A stretch of 64,000 bases of DNA from Dysgonomonas sp. Marseille-P4361 (GTDB taxonomy: Bacteria > Bacteroidota > Bacteroidia > Bacteroidales > Dysgonomonadaceae): positions 544,266-608,265 of the forward strand of contig NZ_OPYL01000002.1 in the NCBI RefSeq assembly GCF_900343125.1, in the 5' to 3' direction. The notes beneath the pieces were generated by a model. That model saw only the letters and a list, made by a program, of their open reading frames with translations. It was not told where the DNA came from and did no database searches. Positions within the stretch are counted from its first letter, which is position 1; the number at the start of each line of letters is the position of its first letter. This document shows positions 1 to 9,879 of the stretch, piece after piece. A program made the translations under genes and the position numbers.

Positions 1-177
1 TATTTAATGATATCTAGTTTCTGTGAAATATAAATAAGATATAGATCTAACTTTTCTATTTCTTTTAAATTCTATATTGCTTCTTGTTTCTCTTTGATTG
101 ATAGATAAAATTTATGGGTGATAGGTGCGGTACCTATTCTTTATTCAGACTTTCATGGTAAGAAGATTCGGTTGCTA

Positions 178-208
178 TTGTTTATACGCTTGTGTTATTG
201 TATTTTTG
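178..208 (+). promoter_or_regulatory. Bacteroidota-type promoter of pflB
   Basis: A TTG at 178-180 and TATTTTTG at 201-208 are separated by 20 bases, matching the Bacteroidota -33/-7 pattern (TTTG, then TAnnTTTG). Transcription would begin near 213, giving a leader of roughly 115 bases before the pflB start. The rest of 1-329 shows no gene and no clear FNR-type palindrome. Confidence 0.65.
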
Positions 209-329
209 CAGGCCTTAACGAAATACCTGAAAAATAACATTGTTAGATGAGATGACACTCCTGTTTTATGGATAGTGAGAGTCTTGCTCTAATTATTAAT
301 TGAAAAAGGTATAACTTAAAATACAAAAA

Positions 330-2561
330 ATGGACGCGTATAAAGGTTTTAAAGGTACAAAATGGCAAGAAGAAATCAATATAAATGATTTCATTTTGCA
401 AAACTACAAAGAGTACACAGGGGACGAAAGTTTCCTACAAGGCCCTACTCAAGCAACAACCACACTTTGGAATAAGCTAAGTAAAATGTTTCTAGAAGAG
501 AAGGAAAGAGGTGTTTATGATGCCGAAACTCGTATTCCTTCTCAGATTGATGCTTATGGAGCTGGATATATAGATAAAGATTTAGAAAAAATAGTCGGAG
601 TTCAGACTGATAAACCTCTTAAAAGAGCAATTTTTCCGAACGGAGGTCTTCGTATGGTGAAACAAAGCCTTGCTGAATATGGCTATGACTTAGATAAAAC
701 TACTGAAGAAATATTCACTAAATATAGACGTACTCACAACGAAGGTGTTTTTGCTGCTTATACCGACAGTATCCGTCGTGCAAGAAGTAACGGTTTATTA
801 ACAGGGCTTCCTGACGCTTACGGACGTGGTCGTATTATTGGAGACTATCGTCGTGTAGCACTTTATGGTGTTGACCGCTTAATTTCAGAACGTCAAAGAA
901 GATTTAAGGAATGTGATCCTATTGTGATGACAGATGATCTTATTCGTCTGCGTGAAGAATTAAGTTCTCAGATTGAAGCTCTGAAAGCATTGAAGCGTAT
1001 GGCTGCTAGCTATGGTTTCGATATTTCGCAACCTGCTAAAAATGCTCAAGAAGCTATTCAATGGACTTACTTCGCTTACCTTGGTGCTATCAAAGACCAG
1101 AATGGTGCTGCTATGAGCCTTGGTCGTGTAACCACTTTCCTTGATATCTTTATCGAAAGAGACTTGCAGGAAGGTGTTATCACAGAGCAAGATGCTCAGG
1201 AGATGATCGACCATTTCATCATGAAGCTGCGTATTGTACGTTTCTTGCGTACCAACGAATACAACGAATTGTTCTCTGGCGATCCTGTATGGGTAACAGA
1301 GTCAATCGGTGGTATGACAAACAACGGCAAGTCTATGGTAACTAAAAACAGTTATCGTATGCTTCATACACTATACAATCTAGGACCGGCTCCGGAACCA
1401 AATCTTACAATCCTGTGGAGTGAGCGCCTGCCTGAAACATGGAAACGTTATTGTGCCAAAGTTTCAATCGATACATCTTCGCTGCAATACGAGAATGATG
1501 ATATCATGCGCCCTCAATTAGGTGACGACTATGGTATCGCTTGTTGTGTATCTCCAATGCGTATCGGTCATCAAATGCAATTCTTCGGTGCTAGAGCAAA
1601 TCTTCCTAAAGCTTTGTTGTATACAATCAACGGAGGTAAGGATGAGATAACAAAAGCGCAAGTCCTTCCTAGACATTGGGTCGAAAAAGTTTCTGGCGAA
1701 TATCTTGACTTCGAAGAAGTGTGGGAGAAGTTTGATCGCACGCTGGACTGGGTTGCAGAGACTTACGTTAAAGCTCTGAATATTATTCACTATATGCACG
1801 ATAAATATTCGTACGAAGCACTTGAAATGGCTTTGCATGATGTTGATATCGTTCGTACACAAGCATTCGGTATTTCAGGTCTGTCTATTATTGCCGACTC
1901 GTTTGCAGCTATCAAATACGGCAAAGTACGCGTAGTGAGAGATGCTGACGGAGATGCAGTAGACTACATTGTTGAAGGCGAATACATTCCATTTGGTAAC
2001 AACGACGAAAGGACCGATAAATTTGCTGTAGAAATCGTTGAGAAATTCATGAGCAAAATACGTAAACGTAAGATGTATAAGGGAGCTATTCCTACACAGT
2101 CGGTATTGACTATTACATCAAATGTAGTTTACGGTAAGAAAACAGGAAATACTCCTGACGGACGTCGTGGTGGTACTCCGTTTGCTCCGGGTGCAAACCC
2201 TATGCACGGACGCGATACCAAAGGTGCTGTTGCATCGCTTTCGTCAGTAGCTAAACTTCCTTTCGAACATGCTAATGATGGTATTTCTTATACATTTGCC
2301 ATTACACCAAATACGCTAGGTAAGAACAGAGAAGAAGAAGCTAAAAACCTTGTAGGGTTGATGGACGGCTACTTCTTGCAAACCGGTCACCACTTGAATA
2401 TAAATGTATTTGACCGCAATCTGTTGATCGATGCTATGGATCATCCTGAAAAATATCCTCAGTTGACTATCCGTGTATCGGGCTATGCAGTTAACTTCGT
2501 TAAGCTAACTAAAGAGCAACAATTGGATGTTATAAACAGAACGATTACAACTTCATTCTAA
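330..2561 (+). CDS. pflB: formate C-acetyltransferase (pyruvate formate-lyase)
   Basis: Glycyl-radical enzyme that converts pyruvate and CoA to acetyl-CoA and formate in anaerobic fermentation; cytoplasmic. The 743-residue length is close to the family's usual 750-760. The paired active-site cysteines are in IACCVSP (C405-C406), and the radical glycine is in RVSGYAV (G718), about 25 residues from the C-terminus as expected. The activating enzyme gene follows directly downstream. The start has no Shine-Dalgarno sequence, which is normal in this phylum. Codon use in the second half is noticeably more regular than in most neighbours, consistent with high expression. Choline-lyase or glycerol-dehydratase relatives are less likely because of the CC pair and the activase partner. 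Confidence 0.97.
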   Translation: MDAYKGFKGTKWQEEININDFILQNYKEYTGDESFLQGPTQATTTLWNKLSKMFLEEKERGVYDAETRIPSQIDAYGAGYIDKDLEKIVGVQTDKPLKRAIFPNGGLRMVKQSLAEYGYDLDKTTEEIFTKYRRTHNEGVFAAYTDSIRRARSNGLLTGLPDAYGRGRIIGDYRRVALYGVDRLISERQRRFKECDPIVMTDDLIRLREELSSQIEALKALKRMAASYGFDISQPAKNAQEAIQWTYFAYLGAIKDQNGAAMSLGRVTTFLDIFIERDLQEGVITEQDAQEMIDHFIMKLRIVRFLRTNEYNELFSGDPVWVTESIGGMTNNGKSMVTKNSYRMLHTLYNLGPAPEPNLTILWSERLPETWKRYCAKVSIDTSSLQYENDDIMRPQLGDDYGIACCVSPMRIGHQMQFFGARANLPKALLYTINGGKDEITKAQVLPRHWVEKVSGEYLDFEEVWEKFDRTLDWVAETYVKALNIIHYMHDKYSYEALEMALHDVDIVRTQAFGISGLSIIADSFAAIKYGKVRVVRDADGDAVDYIVEGEYIPFGNNDERTDKFAVEIVEKFMSKIRKRKMYKGAIPTQSVLTITSNVVYGKKTGNTPDGRRGGTPFAPGANPMHGRDTKGAVASLSSVAKLPFEHANDGISYTFAITPNTLGKNREEEAKNLVGLMDGYFLQTGHHLNINVFDRNLLIDAMDHPEKYPQLTIRVSGYAVNFVKLTKEQQLDVINRTITTSF

Positions 2562-2611
2562 TATTTCATCAATAATAATATCGGGGCAGGCAGAGATAAA
2601 TGATTTCATTG

Positions 2612-2619
2612 TATCTTTG
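2612..2619 (+). promoter_or_regulatory. possible -7 element of pflA
   Basis: TATCTTTG fits TAnnTTTG and lies 34 bases before the chosen pflA start. No TTG is seen at the -33 position, so pflA may have a weak promoter of its own or only be read through from pflB. Confidence 0.35.
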
Positions 2620-2652
2620 TCTGTCTTTATTTTTTACTTAAACAATCGAACA

Positions 2653-3375
2653 ATGAAAGGTCGTATTCACTCCTTCGAGTCTTTTGGTACTAAAGATGGT
2701 CCGGGTATCCGCTTTGTATTCTTTTTGCAAGGTTGTCCGCTGCGTTGCCTTTATTGCCACAATCCCGATACATGGAGTATGAAGAATACAACACATGAGC
2801 TTACAGCTGAAGAAGCCTTTAGTGAGGTGCAGAAAGTAAAGAACTTCATTCGAACGGGTGGTATAACCGTTTCGGGAGGAGAACCTCTTTTGCAGCCTGA
2901 GTTTGTACTCGAATTGTTTAAGCTCAGCAAGCAAGAAGGGATTCATACCACTGTAGATACTTCGGGTTTTATTCTCAACGATAAGGTAAAGAGTGTACTG
3001 GAATTTACAGACCTTGTGTTGTTAGACATAAAACATATAAATCCTAATACATACAAAGAGCTAACGGCTAAGCCTTTGGAACCAACTCTTGATTTTCTTA
3101 ACTATCTATCTTCTATAAATAAACCCGTATGGCTCAGATATGTACTGGTTCCCAGATTTACCAATGATGAAGAGGATTTAGATAACTGGGCTAAATATGT
3201 ATCGCAATACAGCACCATTATAGAGCGTGTAGATATTCTTCCTTTCCACCAAATGGGTATTCACAAATGGGAAGAGATAGGAGAGGACTACAAACTAAAA
3301 GAGGTTAAACCGCCCACAAGAGAAGAAATTGAAATCGCCGAAAATATCTTCAAAAAATACAATCTTCCCGTCTGA
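2653..3375 (+). CDS. pflA: pyruvate formate-lyase activating enzyme (radical SAM)
   Basis: Uses S-adenosylmethionine and a 4Fe-4S cluster to install the glycyl radical on pyruvate formate-lyase. The radical SAM cluster motif C-x3-C-x2-C is at C28, C32 and C35 (GCPLRCLYCHN), followed by the SAM-binding GGEPLLQ. The length of 240 residues fits the family. The frame is open further upstream to a TTG at 2617, but the ATG at 2653 (MKGRIHSFESFG) matches the family N-terminus and leaves room for the -7 element at 2612, so I use it. The gene lies 91 bases after pflB in the same direction and surely serves it. Confidence 0.95.
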   Translation: MKGRIHSFESFGTKDGPGIRFVFFLQGCPLRCLYCHNPDTWSMKNTTHELTAEEAFSEVQKVKNFIRTGGITVSGGEPLLQPEFVLELFKLSKQEGIHTTVDTSGFILNDKVKSVLEFTDLVLLDIKHINPNTYKELTAKPLEPTLDFLNYLSSINKPVWLRYVLVPRFTNDEEDLDNWAKYVSQYSTIIERVDILPFHQMGIHKWEEIGEDYKLKEVKPPTREEIEIAENIFKKYNLPV

Positions 3376-3420
3376 TTTTAACTAAAAAGTGACAAAGGTG
3401 ACAGATTCTGGTGTTTTTCT

Positions 3421-3894
3421 TTATTCCGAATACATCTCTAAAAAAGGAGAAGAGAACCCTCTGAAGCCGGACGGCTTTTTACTTGCTTCTATTCGGCGTA
3501 TTCTTGCTTTTTCCTCTCTTCGCCTTTGATCTTTGTCCAATACAAATCGAATGACAGCTATACTTGGCAATACCTTGCGTATTTTTGCCAATTTAGATTT
3601 AACCTTAAACTCGGAAGGATTATCATTGTCTACTTCGTAGCTAATGATCTCTTCTTGTATGGTCGTCTCTTTTAGTCGTTCTTTCAGCGCTGAGTGAGCC
3701 ATCTCAACCAGCCTTTCGTCTCTGATCTCCATTGCTTCGTCAATCGCTTGTGCAAATTCTGCTTTTTCGCTGCGCCATTCGTAAAAGGTTTTTCTCGAAA
3801 TGTTCAGAGCATTACAAATCTCTGTTATTGTATACACATCTTCTTCTATCAATCTTACGATCTTCATGACCAATCTTTCGCTATACTTTGCCAT
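3421..3894 (-). CDS. helix-turn-helix protein resembling phage terminase small subunit
   Basis: A 157-residue basic protein. Residues about 10-45 form a helix-turn-helix of the kind found in small terminase subunits and transposase-like HTH proteins (ITEICNALNISRKTFYEWR). The middle is an acidic and coiled stretch, and the C-terminus is very basic (KDQRRREEKARIRR). No large terminase, portal or integrase gene is nearby, so if it derives from a phage it is an isolated remnant, or it has been adopted as a DNA-binding protein. It converges on pflA, leaving 45 bases between the stops. The function is not known; the terminase likeness is from general pattern only. Confidence 0.6.
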   Translation of the reverse strand: MAKYSERLVMKIVRLIEEDVYTITEICNALNISRKTFYEWRSEKAEFAQAIDEAMEIRDERLVEMAHSALKERLKETTIQEEIISYEVDNDNPSEFKVKSKLAKIRKVLPSIAVIRFVLDKDQRRREEKARIRRIEASKKPSGFRGFSSPFLEMYSE

Positions 3895-4374
3895 AAGGTT
3901 TTTATTGTATAGATAAAGATGTGGGGAAATCGTAAGAAGTGTCTTGTAGGTTATTTGAATACAGCTATGGTTTAAATATCTAAAGTCCTTTTCAGAAAAG
4001 ATGTCTTTGAAGCTCTTGTGTCTTCATTAACTACGTTAGTAGGTTTTACAAATCCGTCATTTATCTGTTGGTTGAAATTTATTTTTATAGACTTTTAAAT
4101 TTATTGGTGTTTTCAGATATAGACACAAATATATTAATTATTGACAGCATTAGGCACTATATTGATGTTTCGTATTCATCTTGTTATTATATTTTTGTTT
4201 CAGCTATAAGTTTTAGATATATGATGTTTAGTAAATGATGGTTTGAATATAGTGTTATTGTGTGTGAAATTTTCAAACTTTAGTGAGTCTGCGAAGTGAT
4301 TTTGCGGGCTTTACTATTTTAATTATAGTTTTCCTTATATCGTTCATATTATTTATTTTCTATACATTTATCAA
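3895..4374. other. 480-base gene-free stretch
   Basis: No convincing reading frame or RNA gene is visible. A -7-like TATTTTTG is at 4190-4197 on the plus strand, without a -33 TTG, and could serve the small membrane protein gene that starts at 4375. The stretch also holds the left copy of a 14-base direct repeat (3927-3940). Confidence 0.5.
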
Positions 4375-4621
4375 ATGATTTCAGATGAACAATTATTTCC
4401 CATTACAATAGCTAGCCATATTTTATTTGTATGTCTTATGGTTTTATTTGTTATAATGATGATTTCGAATAGAAAAAAGTCTGCTAAATGCATAGCTATA
4501 ATTGCGGCTGTAGTCCTTGCTATAATTATAACTATTTCTATGATTCGTGTATTTTATTTATAAATGAATTATACTTGAAGTTCATAATATACCTTACGAG
4601 GTTTTAAGGAAATCGTAAGAA
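3927..4621. repeat. 14-base direct repeat pair flanking a 0.7-kb segment
   Basis: The sequence GGAAATCGTAAGAA occurs exactly at 3927-3940 and again at 4608-4621, one copy on each side of the 62-residue membrane protein gene. The right copy also forms the 3' arm of a possible 7-bp stem (4593-4599 with 4613-4619). Confidence 0.5.
4375..4563 (+). CDS. small two-helix membrane protein of unknown function
   Basis: A 62-residue protein with two strongly hydrophobic segments, roughly residues 8-28 and 40-60, joined by a short positively charged loop (SNRKKSAK). This pattern is typical of a genuine small inner-membrane protein and is unlikely to be a chance reading frame. The start is an ATG with no Shine-Dalgarno sequence. 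I do not recognise a family. It stands alone between two leftward genes, in the segment bounded by the 14-base repeat. Confidence 0.5.
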   Translation: MISDEQLFPITIASHILFVCLMVLFVIMMISNRKKSAKCIAIIAAVVLAIIITISMIRVFYL

Positions 4622-4648
4622 ATATATTGAAAGCTTGCTTATTCTCTT

Positions 4649-7136
4649 TTATTCCCTCTTAAGTTGATGATTTAAATTGATTTTTTCTCCTTTTTTAGTC
4701 ATCACAGAGTAATTATTTACTCCATCAGTAATATGTAATTTTCCACCGTTTCGGGAAACGATAGTTACTTCACTAACTTGCTTGTTGGTCCACTTGATAT
4801 CAACAACAAACCCACCTCGAGCACATAAACCTTTTACTTCTCCATCAGAAAAAGTATCAGGCAATGCAGGTAGTAATTGCAACGTGTACACCCCGTCTTT
4901 TCCTTTTGATTGGCTTTGTAGTAGCATTTCGGCAATGGCAGCTGTTGCCCCGAAGTTGCCATCAATCTGAAAAGGAGGGTGTGCGTCAAATAGGTTAGGA
5001 TAGGTCTTGTCTGTCAATAAAGTAGATAAGAGTTTATATGCTCTATTTCCGTTTTGTAGGCGATTCCACATATTAATCTTCCATGCAAGCCCCCAGCCTG
5101 TACCACCGTCGCCGCGCCCCTCTAGTGTTTTGCGGGCGGCTTCAGCTAATTCAGGAGTGGCTAGAGTTGTAATCTGATTTCCGGGATGCAATCCGAATAA
5201 ATGGGATGTGTGGCGATGATGAGGCTCCACTTCTTTGTAATCTTCAGCCCATTCCATAATACGTCCGGTTTTGGGACTTATTTGTATAGGAGCCAAACGT
5301 GAAAGAGTCTCTAGGCAACGGGTTTTAAAAGCATGATCGGTATCGAGTATTTCACACGATTCAATACAGTGAGTCAATAAATCGTTTATAATCTGTAAGT
5401 CCATAGTTGCCCCATAGGTAAATACCGATTGTGTACCATCTGGCAGAAAGTAAGCATTCTCGGGAGAGTAGGAGGGGTTAGTTACCAATTTACCTGCATT
5501 TGCTGTACCCTCAGGGGCTTCAACCAAAAAGTCTAAAATAAATTCTGCTGCCCCTTTCATCAGTGGATAGCCTCTTTCTTTCAGAAACTTTTTATCTCCT
5601 GTATAGGTGTAATGAATCCAAGGATGCTGGGCAAGCCATGCTGCCCCCATAGGCCATATTCCTTGCGGTCCATCGGCCGGAACAGTAAAACCCCATATAT
5701 CGGTCAGATGGTGAACTACCCAACCATTGGCTCCATAAAGAGTTTTGGCGGTTCTATTTCCTGGTATTGTTAAGGCTTCACACAGGTCGAATAGAGGTAA
5801 ATGCATTTCCGAGAGATTGGTTATTTCAGCAGGCCAGTAATTCATTTGTAAGTTGATATTCGTATGATAGTCGGCACTCCAAGGCGGATTCATTTGCCAT
5901 GCCCACATTCCTTGTAGATTAGCAGGCATTGTCTCTGGTCTCGAACTGCATATAAGTAAATAACGTCCGAATTTGAAATAAGTAGCAATCAGGTCATTGT
6001 CTGGGTTACCTTTTTCTTTGGCTAGCTGTATTCTTTTATCTGTAGGTAGGTTTAGAATATTCTTATCAACATTCCCTAAATTCAGATCAACACGATTGTA
6101 ATATTTTTGATGTTCTTTTATGTGATCATCTCTTAGTTGTGCGTATGATTTCTTTGTTGCTTTATCTATTTTATGAGAACATACTATTACAGGGTCTATA
6201 GATGGATCAGATCCGTTAAGCATATTTTTTAATCCGGGATAGTTTGTTGCTCCGCTAACGTATAAGGTTACTTCTTCCGCATTACTAATGTGCATAATCC
6301 CGTTATCTATATCAATTTTCCCTTTTTTGACAAAAGCTTTTACCTGAGCAGCGAATTTCATCCCTCTTTGTTCTCTATTATTGTCTTTGCAGTCTATTTG
6401 CCCAGTTAGTAGAATCGAATTATTATTAGGATCCGCAATACATTGAGCATCCTGTGCCCTTCTCATTGTTAAGGAAAAGTCTATTTTTCCTCCTTTTTCT
6501 GTCGTGAATTTTATAATCAATATGTCATCGATTGGCGATATAAAGCTTTCTCGTGTATATTTTCTCCCATTAAAGGAATAGTTTGTAGTTGATATGGCTG
6601 TGGATAGATCAAGACCTCTTACATAACTTTGTACCTTCATATGTGGAGTGTCGAACCATATTTCTCCAAGCGATTGGTAGGGTTTTATTCTTTCAGGTAT
6701 TCCCATCATATGCTTAGAGGCTAATTCTACAGCTTTGTTGTTCTCTCCAGCGAAAAGTAAGCGTTGTACTTCTGGTAGGTTTTCTAATGCAGTAGGATTG
6801 TTTCTCTCGAAAGGGTATCTATCCCAAAGAGAAGCTTCGTTTAGTTGTATTCTTTCATCAGCTACACCTCCGAAAACCATAGCCCCTAGTTTGCTGTTTC
6901 CAAGAGGAAGAGCTTCTTCCCATATTCTAGCCGGCTGTTGATACCAAAGCAAGTCTTGTCCTCGAGATTTAGATGCTGTACTTGTTATTTCTGCTCTGTC
7001 AATCCATTCTGCAGTAATTTCACTTGTGCGTACCGAAGCTGGAATAGAGTCGGATGCTTGTATTGAAAGAGAAAATGAGTAAAAGAAACTTGATATAAAT
7101 AGAAAGGATATTCTGAAAAAAAGGATATTTCATCAT
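4649..7136 (-). CDS. GH95 alpha-L-fucosidase, frameshifted in the signal peptide
   Basis: Glycoside hydrolase family 95 enzyme that removes alpha-1,2-linked fucose from host or plant glycans. Family motifs are intact: [13 protein letters not shown] and DGNFG carry the Asn, Glu and Asp that match the catalytic residues described for bifidobacterial AfcA. The main frame is open from 7129 but has no ATG; its first usable start is a TTG at 6952, which would lose the secretion signal. Two ATGs at 7136 and 7133 start the expected signal peptide (MMKYPFF) in another frame. Removing one base of the seven-A run at 7116-7122 joins them into a continuous signal peptide and a protein of about 828 residues, the usual GH95 size. 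It is either a sequencing error, a real mutation or a switchable tract. Confidence 0.85.
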
Positions 7137-7210
7137 GCGTGATTTTTAATAGTATAAATATGAAAGGTTAAATTGATTGGATAAATATACCTATTTTCAG
7201 GCAAATACTA

Positions 7211-7250
7211 CAAAAAATAACCTCTCCAAATAAAAAATACTAGGAGAGGT
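7211..7250 (-). terminator. terminator after the outer-membrane barrel gene
   Basis: Read on the minus strand, an 8-bp stem (7243-7250 pairing with 7220-7227) is followed by a TATTTTTTG tract. It lies 25 bases beyond the stop of the barrel gene and separates it from the fucosidase gene. Confidence 0.75.
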
Positions 7251-7274
7251 AACGTTATTAGAAATAGTAACTAA

Positions 7275-9605
7275 CTATTTTGTACCCGACATAATTCCTG
7301 CATTAGAGTCGTCATTATCCAATCGCTTATTACCTGCTTTGTATTGACGCCCAAAGTTTAAGTTGATTGAAAAATTGATAGCAAACAATTGGCGTAAATT
7401 ATCAGTATGTAGCTTCGAAATATTAGGAGTCAGTGCAGATAAATTACGCGTGTTTTGTGTATATTCTTTGGTGAATGGATTCATCTCCATTACTCCTAAG
7501 CTCCATTTGTCGGTATTATATCCAGCCATTACGGTATGGAATCGTTCTCCACTCATTAATGTTTCGCCCCATAAACTTCTCCAGCGTCCATAACCTTCTA
7601 CGTTTAAGAACCATTTCTTATAGTTTGCAGTTAAAGATGCATAAATGCGCCAGTTGGTGAATGTATGTGTGTATTCGTTTCCATAACTGATAAAGCGGTT
7701 TACGCTAGGGGCAACAGATAAGGAAATATAATCACCTAAGGGTTTCAATTTTATGTTCAACTGAGAGTATAAACGGTGAAAACCTTTCTGGTTCATATTG
7801 GTACGAACAAATTTATCAACTCCATTGATGTTTTCTAACGAAATACTTTCCATTATAGGTCTATGATCGTACGAATAACGCATCATAAACTCTAATCCGA
7901 TCATTCCTTTACTGTATCCTGCATTTATACTGTTCGAGAAGTATTTTACAGTTCTCAGATTAGGGCTTCCCCTTCTTATTTGCAAAGAGTCTATATCTTG
8001 TACCACATTGTTGAGGTCGGATAAAGAAGGCGAGTAACTTGAGATAAATCCGTTGTAGCGTATATATGCATTGTCATTGATATTGTAACTCACTCGTAAT
8101 GTAGGGCGGAAAGTATAATCTTCATTACTGCTGCCTCCTTGGCTATTGTAAGTGCGAGTACCACCTACACCAAAAGTATAGTTGAATTTTCCTTTACGAA
8201 GCTGATATTCTACATATCCGTACGTTTCTGCAAATTTCAGATTAACATCGGAAGATACATTACCCTCATATATGTTCTTCGTATAACTTTGAGTATGTTT
8301 CAGACCTCCTGATATTTTACCGTTTTTTAGTCCTTTTTCGTATATTCCTTCTGATATCAAAGAATATTTATCTCCATTTACGATAGAAGTTATATCAGTA
8401 GTTGGTATATCATGTCTCTTTTCTAAATAAAAACGTTCCGATTTAGAATCTATATAGGTTCCTACTACATTGAATATAAGCAATTGTTCACTTTTTAAAT
8501 TATGCTGATAATACAAATCTAACGAAGGAGCATTACTTCGCCATGTAGAATGGTCTGAAATATGAATCGGATCTTCGTTTTCGAGTGAATACATCTTACT
8601 TTCTCTGTCCGAAAATTGGCTTGGAATATCATTGTTATTATTCTTTAATTTAGCATTGAACATATATTTATCTGTTTCGGTCAGATTGTAGTTAAGCGCC
8701 AGATTTAGATTGTATTCTCTGTATTTTGTCGGTTGTCCCTCTTCTGTTCGTTCTAATGTTTTGTTTGGATAATTATAAGTTTCCAGATTTTCGCGATTCC
8801 ATTTAATCCCTCTTCTTCTCCAATAGCCATTAACACTGAACTCTGATTTCTTGTTGTTAAGTTTAGCAGAAGCGAAGTTTTCTCCAAAGTCCATTTTGTA
8901 GAAAGGTACATTTGCAAGATTGGCAGATACATTTCCACCCGACTCATTTCTACGGGTGATATAATCTATCACAGCAGGAGCATTGCCATATCTCATCCCA
9001 GGATCGTCATGATATTCTATACGGATAATCTCTGAAGGATTTAAAGCCATTATTTCTTCTATCGAAATTTCACGACCATTCATCCTAAGTTGGACTGCAT
9101 CGCCATTTGGCACTGTTATTGTATTGTTTATTGGGTTGATGATAATACGAGAGAGTTGGAGATTGCGTAAAAGAGATACACCATTGTTTGAAGCTTTAAT
9201 CTGTGATTCGGTAGGGACTATGAGTTTGCGGTCAGCTTTTTGTACGATTGCATTTCCTGTTACGGTAACATCTTTTAGAGCAACATCTGATGTTTTTAGT
9301 TTTATCTTTCCTAGATCTACATTTTCGCCTGTAACTTGTATGGGGTTGTATTTTTTTTCGTAACCAACATAGGTAATGGATAAGATATATTGTTCTTTGT
9401 CGATGTTATCTATCGAGAATACACCTTGCTCATCAGACAACACTCCGGCTATAAAAGTAGAATCTTGTTTTAGCAATGCTATATTGGCAAACTCAATTTC
9501 TTTTTGGGTAGTATCGTCTATTACAATTCCTTTTATCTCACTTTGAGAAAAAGTAGTTCCTGAAACAATACAAAGAATAGATAATATGACTAATCTGAAA
9601 TACAT
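7275..9605 (-). CDS. outer-membrane beta-barrel protein, TonB-dependent-receptor-like
   Basis: A 776-residue exported protein. A signal peptide (cleavage after TTFSQ, about residue 21) is followed by a CarboxypepD regulatory-like domain (about 23-100, IKGIVIDDTTQKEIEFANI). Next comes a plug-like region with NGREISIEEIMALNPSEI, then a long barrel rich in alternating aromatic residues. This is the layout of the outer membrane beta-barrel family related to TonB-dependent receptors. It lacks the SusC signature and no SusD gene lies next to it, so a starch-utilisation-type system is not supported. The substrate is unknown. It sits just upstream of the fucosidase but is separated from it by a terminator, so a shared role in fucosylated glycan use is only a possibility. 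Confidence 0.8.
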   Translation of the reverse strand: MYFRLVILSILCIVSGTTFSQSEIKGIVIDDTTQKEIEFANIALLKQDSTFIAGVLSDEQGVFSIDNIDKEQYILSITYVGYEKKYNPIQVTGENVDLGKIKLKTSDVALKDVTVTGNAIVQKADRKLIVPTESQIKASNNGVSLLRNLQLSRIIINPINNTITVPNGDAVQLRMNGREISIEEIMALNPSEIIRIEYHDDPGMRYGNAPAVIDYITRRNESGGNVSANLANVPFYKMDFGENFASAKLNNKKSEFSVNGYWRRRGIKWNRENLETYNYPNKTLERTEEGQPTKYREYNLNLALNYNLTETDKYMFNAKLKNNNNDIPSQFSDRESKMYSLENEDPIHISDHSTWRSNAPSLDLYYQHNLKSEQLLIFNVVGTYIDSKSERFYLEKRHDIPTTDITSIVNGDKYSLISEGIYEKGLKNGKISGGLKHTQSYTKNIYEGNVSSDVNLKFAETYGYVEYQLRKGKFNYTFGVGGTRTYNSQGGSSNEDYTFRPTLRVSYNINDNAYIRYNGFISSYSPSLSDLNNVVQDIDSLQIRRGSPNLRTVKYFSNSINAGYSKGMIGLEFMMRYSYDHRPIMESISLENINGVDKFVRTNMNQKGFHRLYSQLNIKLKPLGDYISLSVAPSVNRFISYGNEYTHTFTNWRIYASLTANYKKWFLNVEGYGRWRSLWGETLMSGERFHTVMAGYNTDKWSLGVMEMNPFTKEYTQNTRNLSALTPNISKLHTDNLRQLFAINFSINLNFGRQYKAGNKRLDNDDSNAGIMSGTK

Positions 9606-9837
9606 ATTTGTGTTTTTTATTGATTAAGAAATAATGAAAATAAAGTGTATGATATTGCAACATTCATTAAGTATGACGAAGAAGTCTTAATAAACGTTAC
9701 AAAAAAAGTAACTTATTTTCGTTTTATTTTAACCTCGATTGCTATAAGCTATATATAGTAGTGTTTTCAGACCTGAAGGGTAGCTATACAGTGGTAATAA
9801 ACTTAATACAGTTATTATATAACTCGTAACTTTTCAC

Positions 9838-9845
9838 TATATTTG
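9838..9845 (+). promoter_or_regulatory. -7 element of ileS
   Basis: TATATTTG matches TAnnTTTG and lies 34 bases before the ileS start, predicting a short leader of about 30 bases. No TTG is seen at the right distance upstream. The divergent gap 9606-9879 otherwise holds only a small inverted repeat, GTTAC and GTAAC, around 9695-9711. Confidence 0.5.
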
Positions 9846-9879
9846 TCCTCAATTTTTAAAAGCATGTTTTATACTCATT

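Noticed and set aside
2617..2652. Upstream extension of pflA to a TTG start
   Set aside because: The added 12 residues do not match the family and the -7 element overlaps that start; the ATG at 2653 is standard.
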